Below, piece by piece: positions 44,599 to 53,805 of a stretch of 64,000 bases of DNA (the stretch's first letter is position 1; each line of letters begins with the position of its first letter). Origin of the DNA: Trigonopsis variabilis (Eukaryota > Ascomycota > Trigonopsidomycetes > Trigonopsidales > Trigonopsidaceae); contig PPXM03000007.1 in assembly GCA_003707065.3 (NCBI GenBank), forward strand, positions 62,001-126,000, in the 5' to 3' direction. The notes under the pieces were generated by a model. It made no database searches. It had not been told where the DNA came from and saw only the letters and a program-made list of their open reading frames with translations. Made by a program: the position numbers and the translations under genes.

Positions 44599-45605
44599 TT
44601 ACTGGTCAATGTCGCCGGCGCTCTCCCATTCGCCCTTGAGATTTTCACGCCATAAGGTGATCTTATTGTCACCTCCGCTGACGGCCAGCACGTTGCCCGA
44701 GAAGGACCAGCTTACTCTCCAGAGCACGTCGGGAAACTTTTCCTCTTTGAGACTTGTTTTCTTCCATGAGCCATCAGCTTCCTGAGTCCAGATGAGAACA
44801 GTCTTATCTTGGGAAGCAGAGGCAAGATAGGTACGGGGCAAGACTGAAGGGGCCCAAGCTAGATCCCGAATCCAATCAGAATGGCCTTCGAGCGTAGTTT
44901 CGAGCACATATTTCTTGGTGGAGGGTTCGAATTTCCAGATCTTTATAAGGTTGTCACATCCACCTGAGGCAAAGCGACGAGTAGGGACCGACTCACCATG
45001 TAAAGCTGACGATAGAGCGGTCGGAGCCCAAGCAGCGACGTTGCAGCCAACGACATGAGTAGGGAACGTGACTGCGTCCGTTCGGCCATCGTCATGGAAT
45101 TCAATGACCGAAACACAGCCGTCGGAAGATGCACAAAGAAGAAAGGCACCTATTTCGTGAGGGGCCCATTGAACTGAATTGATCGAGGCCTGATGTGCGG
45201 TGTGCTCCGCTATTATAGACCAGCGATTACCATCTTCACGCCAGATAAGCACTTTACCATCATAAGAGGCAGAGGCCAAGATAGTACCAAACTTTGGGTG
45301 AGCCCAAGCAACTTGCCAGACGGGGCCATCGTGTCTAACGGAAAGTCAGCATTGACGCTACCAATTCTTCATACTTTCGTAAAGTCTCGACCAATCGATG
45401 ACTATCACCATCGATCTCAAAGATCTTGATGGTTTTATCAGACGAACAGGTCGCCAACCTTTTCCCATAATAGTCTAAGGCAGCATCATGCTATAAAGAG
45501 TTAGAACAACAAAAAAGATCTAATCAACTTACAATTAGATCATCATGAAGAGTGCTAACAGTCGTCTATAAGGTTAGGCTCGATAAACGATCGAGATCAT
45601 ACCAT
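44599..45605 (-). CDS. SEC13: Sec13, COPII outer coat and Y-complex nucleoporin
   Basis: Six-bladed WD40 protein shared by the COPII cage and the Nup84 (Y) subcomplex of the nuclear pore. Exons 45605-45603 (the ATG alone), 45565-45533, 45490-45375 and 45334-44599 give 295 residues, matching yeast Sec13 (297). Introns are 37, 42 and 40 nt with CTAAC, CTAAC and CTGAC branch sites. Conserved segments: [117 protein letters not shown] and GGDNKITLW. The first coding exon is just the start codon; the same frame is also open for 74 codons further upstream (see findings). It is divergent from NUP84. Confidence 0.95.
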
Positions 45606-45877
45606 TTGAGATTTGCAGGGGTAAAGATGGAGGCCAGAGAAGAGGATACGGTGACAACGGGGATGCGATACACTGTATAGAAAGGACGCGAGCCCTGGTG
45701 ATGCAAAATTAGAGAGGACGACGGTACTGAAATAGAAAGGTAACAAAGACACAACCAGTTTCCCACTAATAACAGAAAGGACCACGACGACCAACAATAT
45801 TAGAGAAAGAACCACCACGACAATCATTTTCCACGATTTGAAAGGGGTAACATCCAATCTCTGATATTCAGACAATC
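45606..45877. promoter_or_regulatory. Shared 272-bp promoter of SEC13 and NUP84
   Basis: The only sequence between the SEC13 and NUP84 start codons. The minus strand is T-rich and open in the SEC13 frame from ATG 45827, encoding a strongly hydrophobic stretch. Whether this is leader, promoter or coding is undecided. Confidence 0.6.
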
Positions 45878-48251
45878 ATGTCGTTTTCTTTTACAGAGAC
45901 ATCTGACAGTAATGGCTCGGCTGTCGTCGCCAGTGAAGAGAAGACGGTAGGGAAGGAAATCTAGCATCAAGTTAATAAACAGAGTGAAATTGATGCATAT
46001 GCTGACGTGCTTTCCAGCGCACCTAGCTCTGAGAATATTTTTGATATCTGTGGTCTATACAGAGCAGCTGCTGCCAATAGGTAAATAGTTATTGACGATG
46101 GATCTCGTTCTAATACCAGTGCAATCGATCATTCTCCAGAATCTGGATTAGGTGAACCAGATGATCGCCTTAAAACGTTTGAATTAGAAGCCTCAACCTG
46201 GGAACTTGTCCAATTCCTATACAAATATCGAATGACTGAATCAGCCAAGCCTGAAATTCCCGAAAATGCTCCCGAGTTGTCAAATGATGCTTTGGAAAAA
46301 ATATTCTATAAAGTCAATCCGCGAGAATTTGAACTTAACTTTATCCTTCTATGGCTTCAGTCGTGTCTACCTCCAGTTGTTGAACCCTCTCTGCGAGGGA
46401 TCAAATGGCAATATACTCGTAATATGGTCAGTCAGAAGAAACTGGGAAATCGCGTTGAAACAGAGAGTGGCTCGTCTAATATGATGTTTAAGGCTCCTGT
46501 CAAGCAGCAATTTGAACTGGACGAATTAGATGATGATGCCCCTATTCGACAAAATGGTTTCATAGCAGATGATGATACTGAGTTCGATCGACAATTTTTC
46601 AAATACATTCTCTGTCTACTACAATCAGGCGAGTATCAGAAGGCTCAAGAGGCTTGTTCAAAGACTGGGAACTGGACCCTTCGGGTGGCCATGAATGGCA
46701 TGGTCGAATATAGAAATCCCGCTTTAGACGGGAGCTTAGTTCAAGACGATCATCCTCGTGGAACTAAAAATAAAAGTCTTTGGCGGTATGCCTGCATTCG
46801 ATTAGCTTCTTCGGCTAGTCCTACTCTCCTGCCAGAAGAGCGTGCTGTCTATGGCTTCATGGCCAGTGATCTTGATAGTGTGCTGCCTCTCTGTAATAAC
46901 TGGGCCGCACAGTTCATCACTTATCTTTCTCATATGGCTTGCACACGGTTCTTGCAGTTTATCTCGCAGGTCAGGGGACAGCCTTTTGATACACAAAGCG
47001 CTGGTCCCAGTTCCCTTGCTGAGATATTAACGGTATTGAGAGAATCACCCCGTCCGATTATCCAGTCTGAAGCTTTATATCCATTGAGGGGCTTACAAGG
47101 AGAGGTGATGAAAGATACTTTTGCAGTTTATATTCATCGTTTTGTGGAAGTCTTGAATAATATCCGATCAGGCGACACTTCAGAAGTCATTGAACCCTAT
47201 CTTCTTCGCGTGGTAACTCATCTGGCGCTCTTCATCCAGTCTCTTGGTCTAAGCGCCGATCGTCCGTTAACCGGCGCTGCTGGAGAATACTTGAACGAGG
47301 GCGATGTCTTTGATCTAGTGTCCACCTATATTGAATATCTAACTATGCAAGAGAAGAATGATTTGGTTGCACTTTATGCTTCACAGCTCCCTCCACGCGA
47401 GAGCATTGAAGCTTATTCGTTGTTTTTGAGTGGAATAACGGTGTCACCTACGGTAAAAGATGAAAAGCAACAACAGCAGGAGCGGGTCAGACAGTTTGAG
47501 CTGGCAAATCGATACTCCTTGGACCTTGCCAATACTCTGCGGAGGACAGTGGCCCGAGTTTTTGAAGAGTACGAGATGTTTGAAGACGATGATCCTCAGG
47601 CTATGATGGAATCTGATTTCCGATTGGTCGAGTCTATCCGATGGTTTGTGGACGCTGAGATGTGGGCGGACATTGTCCCTTCTGGAAACTCTCTGTACAA
47701 GATGCTCCTCCTGAAGGAGCGAGTTGCGGCTGCTGCGACTTTCAGGTCACAAATTCAAATCTTGACCTCGCAAGAGCTGAGAGATTCCATGCTCGCCGGG
47801 TATCAAGAGTTTGTTGCCTATGGCAGGCTTGTCGATGGATTGGAAGCCATCCGAGAGTGGCAGCAGGTAAAGGATCGACGTAGCGCTGCCAAGCACTTTG
47901 ATAGCATCAACGGGCTCTTAAGAGAGTTGCTCGAGTATTGGGTGGATGATGTTGGAATTGACGGTAAGTGAGATGACTGAGGATATTCACTAACAGACAG
48001 ACGTTACGGAAGCCATACAGACGATATATGTGCCTCACATCATTATCAGTCTAGGAATGATTTATATTTTGGCGTCGCAGCTTGAGATGCACCCTACAAT
48101 TATACGGCAAGCGTTGGAGTTGGCGACTGCAGCGACCACAAGTTCCAAGTTGGAAGGCATTCTTCTTCGGAGTGGGCGCATGAAGGATTTTGTGGCGATG
48201 CTGGGCGAAGCCTCGTTGGAGGCGGTGAGAGTGGGAGTGTTGTATGATTAG
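45878..48251 (+). CDS. NUP84: Nucleoporin Nup84/Nup107
   Basis: Alpha-helical scaffold of the nuclear-pore Y-complex. Exons 45878-45946, 45983-46080, 46120-47963 and 48001-48251 give 753 residues (yeast Nup84 has 726). Introns are 36, 39 and 37 nt. Conserved features: TWELVQFLYKYR, PPVVEPSLRGIKWQYTRNMV, a helical pair around FFKYILCLLQSGEYQKAQEA, then NKSLWRYACIRLASSAS and PEERAVYGFMASDLDSVLPL with CNNWAAQFITYL, the segment that identifies the Nup84/Nup107 family. The last exon holds the helical C-terminus that contacts Nup133 in known structures. The third intron ends in two possible AG (TAACAGACAG); only the second keeps the frame. It is head to head with SEC13, a partner in the same complex. 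Confidence 0.93.
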
Positions 48252-48376
48252 AGAACCGATAGGTCGAATGTTTAAGCAGAGAAACAGCCAAACCAATAGT
48301 TGTCCATCGAGATCGATATTTACGTCCAATATGACAAGCATTTCAGCTCGTATCATACTCATCTAATCTTCACAAA

Positions 48377-48670
48377 CTAGCACTCCTTAAATCCTCCGAC
48401 TTGTTCCTGGTGGACCTCAAGACAGTCTCCGTCCTGCATGTCAAGCGAAGCTGGAGTGTCTGAGTCCGTCACCCGTTCACCCTCGTAGAGAAACCTCAGT
48501 GACGAGCGGGACTTGCCGGTCCGGTCACAAAATGCGTCGATAAGCTTCTTTAGTTGAGTCGTCCGCTTGATTTTGAAGAAAACCTCGGTGCTCGAGTCAG
48601 TCACCTTGATATTAATATGCTCGGTCGTTTCCCCGGGAACTTCGGGTTTGATTGGCTGCTCGGATTCCAT
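48377..48670 (-). CDS. SMT3: SUMO (Smt3/Pmt3)
   Basis: Ubiquitin-like modifier, 97 residues from ATG 48670. After a short flexible tail comes the beta-grasp fold: HINIKVTDSSTEVFFKIKRT, LKKLIDAFCDRTGKSRSSLRF, LYEGERVTDSDTPASLDMQD, GDCLEVHQEQVGG. The mature end is the Gly-Gly, followed by FKEC that the SUMO protease removes. The N-terminal tail contains IKPE, a psi-K-x-E site allowing SUMO chains, as the VKPE sites do in yeast Smt3. The frame is open upstream with other Met codons, but this start gives the family length. It runs convergently with NUP84. Confidence 0.96.
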   Translation of the reverse strand: MESEQPIKPEVPGETTEHINIKVTDSSTEVFFKIKRTTQLKKLIDAFCDRTGKSRSSLRFLYEGERVTDSDTPASLDMQDGDCLEVHQEQVGGFKEC

Positions 48671-49157
48671 GATTTGACTGTTGATAAGACGTGGCCAGGC
48701 AAGAGTGGTCGTGAGATGCCCAAGCAAAATGGATAGGGCCTACTAAAGTAGCGTGGCAACCCAGTCTTTGTATGGTGTCAATACCTTCCCCGATCATCGG
48801 TCCCGGTCTCAGACACATAATGCACGCGACAGATACCATTATTGTTTACAGTTACGGCCACAAGGCTAATACGACAAGTCACTTCTGACTTGTTCTCCAC
48901 TCGACACTAGCAACTTACGCACTTCACGGCGTCTCAAGTTTCTTTGGCTTGAAGGTCTCAAGAGCGCAATTAATTGCGTTATAGAAGCACGAGTCGAAAC
49001 AAGAAGAACGTAGTCATCACTAGTTGATTCACTTATCACTGCGAAATTCTGTTTGCGTAAAGCGCTAGCTAGATGTAACCGTCGTTGTCAAGACCAAGAC
49101 GACTGACTGGACGACAACGAAAATTTATAGACTCAGCAGGGGGAATCTTTTGAGGGC
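48671..49157. promoter_or_regulatory. Divergent promoter region, SUMO / uL14m
   Basis: 487 bp between divergent starts; no further gene. A stretch near 49073-49115 (GTAACCGTCGTTGTCAAGAC ... CGACAACG) contains inverted CGTTGTC/GACAACG half-sites. Function unknown. Confidence 0.4.
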
Positions 49158-49618
49158 ATGATTCAACTCAAAACTTTACTGAAAGTGATTGATAACAGTG
49201 TAAGTATCTGAAGAGGGTGCGTCTAATCTGGTAGGGAGCGACGCTGGCCGAGTGTATCAATGTGTTTGGCAAGCAGAACAAGAAGGCAGCTTCGGCTACA
49301 GTGGGCGATATGATTGGAGTTGTGATTCAGAGATGCAAAGGGTCTAGCAGTAGCAATATTACCGAGCGGATCCAACGAGGAGATGTGAAGCGAGCGGTGG
49401 TCGTTCAAGTCAAAAAGGAGATCCACCGACCGGACGGTTCAACGTTGAAGTTTGATGAGAACGCTTGTGTTTTGGTGTTTCCCAACGGTGATCCGGTTGG
49501 CACGAGAATCAATGGTAAGATGACTCTGGGACGTGATCTAACTCTAGGTCCGATTGCTCGTGAGGTTCGGAATCGTAAATATTTCAAGGTCGCATCAAAT
49601 GCTTCACGACTGCTATGA
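49158..49618 (+). CDS. MRPL38: Mitochondrial large-subunit ribosomal protein uL14m
   Basis: Exons 49158-49199 and 49235-49618 (35-nt intron, branch GTCTAAT) give 141 residues. It begins MIQLKTLLKVIDNSGATLAE, continues VGDMIGVVIQR, and has VKRAVVVQVKKEIHRPDGS, FDENACVLVFPNGDPVGTRI and KYFKVASNASRLL. This is the bacterial/mitochondrial L14 pattern, close to yeast Mrpl38 (138 residues). The cytosolic uL14 has a longer N-terminal extension and a different core, so mitochondrial identity is preferred. As in yeast Mrpl38 there is no obvious cleavable leader. Confidence 0.92.
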
Positions 49619-50204
49619 GAGAGCAGGCTTTTTGTAAATAGCTATGGATTGCATATGATGGATAGATGATTTCTCTTAGAATTGAATGCACAAGAGTGCG
49701 TGGTCGCTTGCAAAGGAACAATTATGTGAGATGCCGAATTGTCTGGGCTATCTCGGCATTATAAGCATATTTTTGGTCTCAATGACGATAACTCAGCGTC
49801 AAATCATACTTGGTTAGTCTGTATTAACAGGCAAGAGATGCCGGAATACATTTGACAGATACTGTACTTGTCGATCTTTAGTTGGACTCCAGAAGAATTG
49901 AACCTGGGCAGTCTTGGGGAGAGAGATGTCACTAAACTAGTAATTCTTGTCTTGGCTGGTCTCAAAGTGAGGCAGTTAAAGTTGCAATTTGCCTGTACGT
50001 TCCAATCAATGCAATCAAACATCTCCTATCATACAAGTTAAATATTGATACACCAAAGTTCATCTTGACAAAGGCTCCTCTCCAGTCTAAGAATATTCAT
50101 CTCCTTTCTCTGCTCGCTCTTGCATTTTATAATGATCCCCCTATTAATTCCCTCAGTACCACTTTTCTCGCATCTTTTTCTCAACAGACTCTCGTCTAGC
50201 CAGT
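49619..50204. other. Convergent intergenic region, uL14m / RPB9
   Basis: 586 bp between two stop codons, longer than other tail-to-tail gaps here (usually about 20-130 bp). A minus frame at 49804-50022 has no recognisable feature. A non-coding RNA cannot be excluded but nothing positive is seen. Confidence 0.4.
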
Positions 50205-50581
50205 CTAATCCCGGAAAATATAATTACAATGTACACAGACATAAAACAAAACCATGGTCGTTTCCGCTCGCCTTTGTTGACTTTGGAAAAAGACGCACTC
50301 GTGTTCGTGGCACCTTGGGCATTCCTTATTAGACCGAGGTAAAGTGGGATCCGACCCGAGATCTTGAGTCACGCCGGCAGTCTCATCAACATTCGACAGC
50401 AACTCATGACGGAATATTCTAGGCGAGGTGGCCACTTCAGTATAAGGGCAGTTTCGACAGGCGTAGATTAACTGTTGATTGACCTTGTCTTCTCGAGGAT
50501 AGAGCATGTTATTACTAGATCAATAAGTGACACCAACGTCTTTTACTCTTACCATTCTAAACAGAATCTAAAAGTAGCCAT
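50205..50581 (-). CDS. RPB9: RNA polymerase II subunit Rpb9
   Basis: Small two-zinc subunit needed for start-site choice, fidelity and TFIIS-stimulated cleavage. Exons 50581-50553 (MATFRFCLE plus two bases) and 50514-50205 give 112 residues; 38-nt intron. The N-terminal zinc ribbon is CLEC...CRNC (the first pair spans the intron: [14 protein letters not shown]). The C-terminal TFIIS-like ribbon is [20 protein letters not shown] then CVHC, with the signature [11 protein letters not shown] linker between. Length and motifs match yeast Rpb9. Its start codon lies 113 bp from that of the divergent bL12m gene. Confidence 0.97.
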
Positions 50582-50694
50582 TGATGACAATCCTATCAGT
50601 AAACTGGAACAAGGCTTGGTGGTGAGGAGCGCGCTTACCCTACCGGCGCCCCGGCAACAAAATTTGACAGTCGTGCTCACTCAAGACTCCAGTG

Positions 50695-51282
50695 ATGATC
50701 TCCCGAAGTATTCTACGTGTGTCAATACGCCGGGCCAGGTAAATTGAGAGGTGAAGACAATCGTTCTAATTTCAGTGCTGGACGCTTGATTGCCCAGCGG
50801 CGGTTTAATGCGACCCAGGCCGAACCTTCGTACGACCCCAAGATTGTATCGATTGCGGATGAAATTGCAAAGTTATCGCTATTGGAAGTGTCGGATCTTA
50901 CGGCATTGCTTAAGGTGAGTGCTTTGGATCGGATTGATCTGACCTCAAGTCCAAGTTGAATCTACCAGACGTGGCCATGCCTGTCATGGGCGCTGTTGCA
51001 GGTGGAGCTCCTGGTGCTGGTGCGGCCGCTGCCGAGCAAGCTGAGGCTGCTCCTGAGAAGGCTGAGAAGACTGTGTTTGCCGTCAAGTTGGAATCGTTTG
51101 CCGATGGAACCAAGCCCAAGATCATCAAGGAAATCAAGACTGTCCTTGGCCTTTCTCTTGTCGACTCAAAGAAATTCGTCGAATCGGCCCCTAAGGTAAT
51201 CAAAGAAGGACTTGGAAAAGAAGATGCAGAGAAGATGAAGGAGGTCTTTGAGAAGTTGGGTGCCAAGATCTCGGTGGAGTAA
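50695..51282 (+). CDS. MNP1: Mitochondrial ribosomal protein bL12m (L7/L12)
   Basis: Stalk protein of the mitoribosome that recruits translation factors. Exons 50695-50738, 50776-50914 and 50950-51282 give 171 residues; introns of 37 and 35 nt. The basic leader MISRSILRVSIRRASAGRL is a clear mitochondrial targeting sequence. The dimerisation domain is IADEIAKLSLLEVSDLTALL. An Ala/Gly/Pro hinge follows, then the L7/L12 C-terminal domain: KTVFAVKLESF, KPKIIKEIKTVLGLSLVDSK, FVESAPKVIKEGLGKEDAEK and LEKLGAKISVE-like ending. The start exon was found from the leader plus splice phase. Confidence 0.93.
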
Positions 51283-51483
51283 AGCCATTGTATATAGACT
51301 GCTCTATTTGTATAAACTGTCTCTGTGTTTGAATTGTATTGCATTCTACAATGAGGATTGGAGGACTTGTGCGTAAGCTTGAAAGGATACGGACGGTACC
51401 TGCCCAAACCGTCTGACACTCGGTCTGGCTAGACACGTGTTGATAGATAACCGACCATAGCACTATATACAAGTACTATTCAT

Positions 51484-52284
51484 TCATGTCTTAAGAGAGG
51501 CTTCCCTCCGTTCATTTTCTTCGACCATGGCATCGAAATCATCAGCCCCCAGGTCGCTGCAGGTCTCCCACAGCATATTGAATTCAGTCAAAGGCGTATC
51601 TAGAGTTGTATAGTCGCCTAAAGGGCCAGGCACTGCCCATATATCTTCCTTCAGTCGTTTATGCCGCTCTCGATCTTCTTCCATCCGATGCAGAATCTGT
51701 TCCTTTGACAAAGCATAGGGATCATCCGACTGGGGGATCGAGGACCGCTTGGAGTAGGATGACAGATCCTGTACCGTTTCGGGGCTATCATTGATGCTCA
51801 TGTTCTCTCTCCTTGATAGAATCTCCTGTTCTATCTCTTGGGCAGTCTCACTATCAATCACTCCCTTGTCCTTTAAATTCCCAAGCACTTTTCTCGCGGC
51901 CGGGATATTCGCCAGAGCTCCCTGGCTAGGAGGTACCACACTGTTAATCAATTCCTTTATATCCCTGGCAATGAATTTGTAATAATGAGCAGGGCCCTTT
52001 CCGCTCCTCGTAGGATTCTGTTTGATTTTCTCTTCATACTGTCGTGAAAGATCGCACAAGGTCTCTACGAAGTAGAGGATATTGACTTTGACATTCAATG
52101 ACGTGTTCTGCGATTTCAGCTCCTCGGGAATACACAGATAAAGATCTTCACAGTCATCAACATCGACCGAAGAATCTTGTCCAAATTTTATGGCGTAATG
52201 CGCACATTTGGTAGCTGCGGGAACAGAAGCGTTTAAGTGCCGAAGCAGCTGAATGAACTGCAGCCGGGACTCAAACGAATCCAT
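51484..52284 (-). CDS. CTK3: CTD kinase I gamma subunit Ctk3/Lsg1
   Basis: 266 residues, single exon, first ATG 52284 (MDSFESRLQFIQLLRHLNAS). The N-terminal half is the all-helical CID-like domain of Ctk3: VPAATKCAHYAIKFGQDSSV, DLYLCIPEELKSQNTSLNVK, VNILYFVETLCDLSRQYEE, and YYKFIARDIKELINSVVPP. The C-terminal half has LAN-IPAARKVLGNLKDKGVI, a charged helix and the ending motif ILHRMEEDRERHKRLKEDIW. Ctk3 works with the cyclin Ctk2 and kinase Ctk1/Lsk1 to phosphorylate Ser2 of the polymerase II CTD. Its position near RPB9 is probably chance. Confidence 0.9.
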   Translation of the reverse strand: MDSFESRLQFIQLLRHLNASVPAATKCAHYAIKFGQDSSVDVDDCEDLYLCIPEELKSQNTSLNVKVNILYFVETLCDLSRQYEEKIKQNPTRSGKGPAHYYKFIARDIKELINSVVPPSQGALANIPAARKVLGNLKDKGVIDSETAQEIEQEILSRRENMSINDSPETVQDLSSYSKRSSIPQSDDPYALSKEQILHRMEEDRERHKRLKEDIWAVPGPLGDYTTLDTPLTEFNMLWETCSDLGADDFDAMVEENERREASLKT

Positions 52285-52624
52285 CAAGATCAAGAGGCCT
52301 CGTCAAGTTGCAGGGTTGGGCCACTTGACACTGTCGACCAAAACCGGTGGTAGCAGTATCGTGGGAATTAGTACCGTAAACCAGTACCGTAAACCACCAC
52401 GACGGCTGATTCCATGTCAAAGCGCCTGTAGATGAGTGTCTAAACCAGTAATTCTCTTTAAGTTGTACAAAAAATTTCTTTCTAACTCTTAAACTGTGAA
52501 CAAAAGCTTTTGCTTTTAGTGAGATCGTTGGCTCTCGCAATCGATACCTTTGCTCTTATCTTGTCCCTTGATCTTTCTACCGCCAACAACCCACTAGAGT
52601 TCGGCACATCAGTCTTTATCAAAA
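52285..52624. promoter_or_regulatory. Divergent promoter region, CTK3 / PRO3
   Basis: 340 bp between divergent starts, with the near-tandem repeat of TAGTACCGTAAACC / CAGTACCGTAAACC (52369-52396). No gene supported. Confidence 0.5.
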
Positions 52625-53548
52625 ATGCCTTTTATTCTTCCACATAGATATACAATTGGTTTTGTTGCTTGCGGTACTATGGGTACCACCGTTTTATCCG
52701 GGATCTATAGAGCTCTCGAGCAGGGCATTGCGGTCGATCCTTCTATTCCCGTGCCCAACAAGTTTTTGGCGTCAGTGAGGTCTCAAGACTCCGTTGAGCG
52801 CCTCGAGAAACTGTTTGGCGACAAGCCCATAGACTTTGTTGTCAAGCAATCGGCCAATCCTAATATCAGCAACTACGAAGTCTTCAAGCAATCTGATGTT
52901 ATAGTGTTGGGATCCAAGCCTTATTTGTGCGAAGAGATTGTCACCGAAGTATTGAAGCTCGCCTTCAATGACGAGCAGCCCCACTTCCTTCAAGATAAGG
53001 TTCTCGTGAGCTTGGCAGGCGGAATCAAGATCCAAAAGTTCGTCGAGATTCTGGGCTACTTTAAACAAGAGAGCACCCTCGTTGTCCGCGCAATGACAAA
53101 CACACCGGCTTCGATTGGGGCAGGGATGACCATGTTGGCCTATTCCAAAGACCCTACAGAAGCCGATAATGCTCATAATGCCATCCGCTGGATTTTCGAC
53201 CAAGTGGGAGAACTAGTCGAGCTTCCCGAGAAACATATCGACGTCTTTACTGCATTGGCCGGCTCGGGACCCGCTTTTACTTTTCAATACATTGAAGCGT
53301 TGACTGACGGAGGAGTCATGATGGGTCTCCCAGTCAAAATCGCCCAGAAGGTCGCTGCCCAGACCGTGTATGGTGCCTCTAAAATGCTACTAGAAAGTGG
53401 CCAGCATCCTGCTGTTCTACGGAACGCCGTCTGCACTCCAGGAGGCTGCACTATCGGAGGTCTAATTGCTATGGAAGACGGCAAGATCCGAAGCACAGTC
53501 TCCCGAGGCGTCATCGAAGCCACCAATATTGCTTCCAATTTAGGTTAG
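52625..53548 (+). CDS. PRO3: Pyrroline-5-carboxylate reductase
   Basis: Last step of proline synthesis, NAD(P)H-dependent. 307 residues, intronless. The N-terminal Rossmann motif is IGFVACGTMGTTVLSGI. Next come DVIVLGSKPYL, LVSLAGGIKIQKFVEILGY, VVRAMTNTPASIGAGMT, and the C-terminal dimerisation/active-site signature: DVFTALAGSGPAFTFQYIEA, LTDGGVMMGLPVKIAQKVA, and the PROSITE-type PGGCTIGGLIAMEDGKIRST. Full family length and no missing elements. Confidence 0.96.
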   Translation: MPFILPHRYTIGFVACGTMGTTVLSGIYRALEQGIAVDPSIPVPNKFLASVRSQDSVERLEKLFGDKPIDFVVKQSANPNISNYEVFKQSDVIVLGSKPYLCEEIVTEVLKLAFNDEQPHFLQDKVLVSLAGGIKIQKFVEILGYFKQESTLVVRAMTNTPASIGAGMTMLAYSKDPTEADNAHNAIRWIFDQVGELVELPEKHIDVFTALAGSGPAFTFQYIEALTDGGVMMGLPVKIAQKVAAQTVYGASKMLLESGQHPAVLRNAVCTPGGCTIGGLIAMEDGKIRSTVSRGVIEATNIASNLG

Positions 53549-53805
53549 GTCACTTTCAATTGATTTCTATCCTCGGCTTTTGTGTTGTGCCCAAGCGTGC
53601 GCCCCAAATGCACGAGCCGTAGTCGAGCCGTAACGATCGTCTCTGTCTTGTGCTGCTTACCCGTGGCGACCATCTGGCAGTCGCGGTGATACAGAAGCCT
53701 TGGCCATCACCTCCAACCTCTCACCTTCACCCGCTACATCGACATTTGCTCTTTGAATTCCCGTCTGGATATATTCGCCATTGGTCCATCTGGGAATTGC
53801 CTGAG

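Noticed and set aside
53650-53805. Upstream extension of the PKA frame
   Set aside because: Open by chance but lacks an ATG; the kinase N-terminus is complete from 53806.
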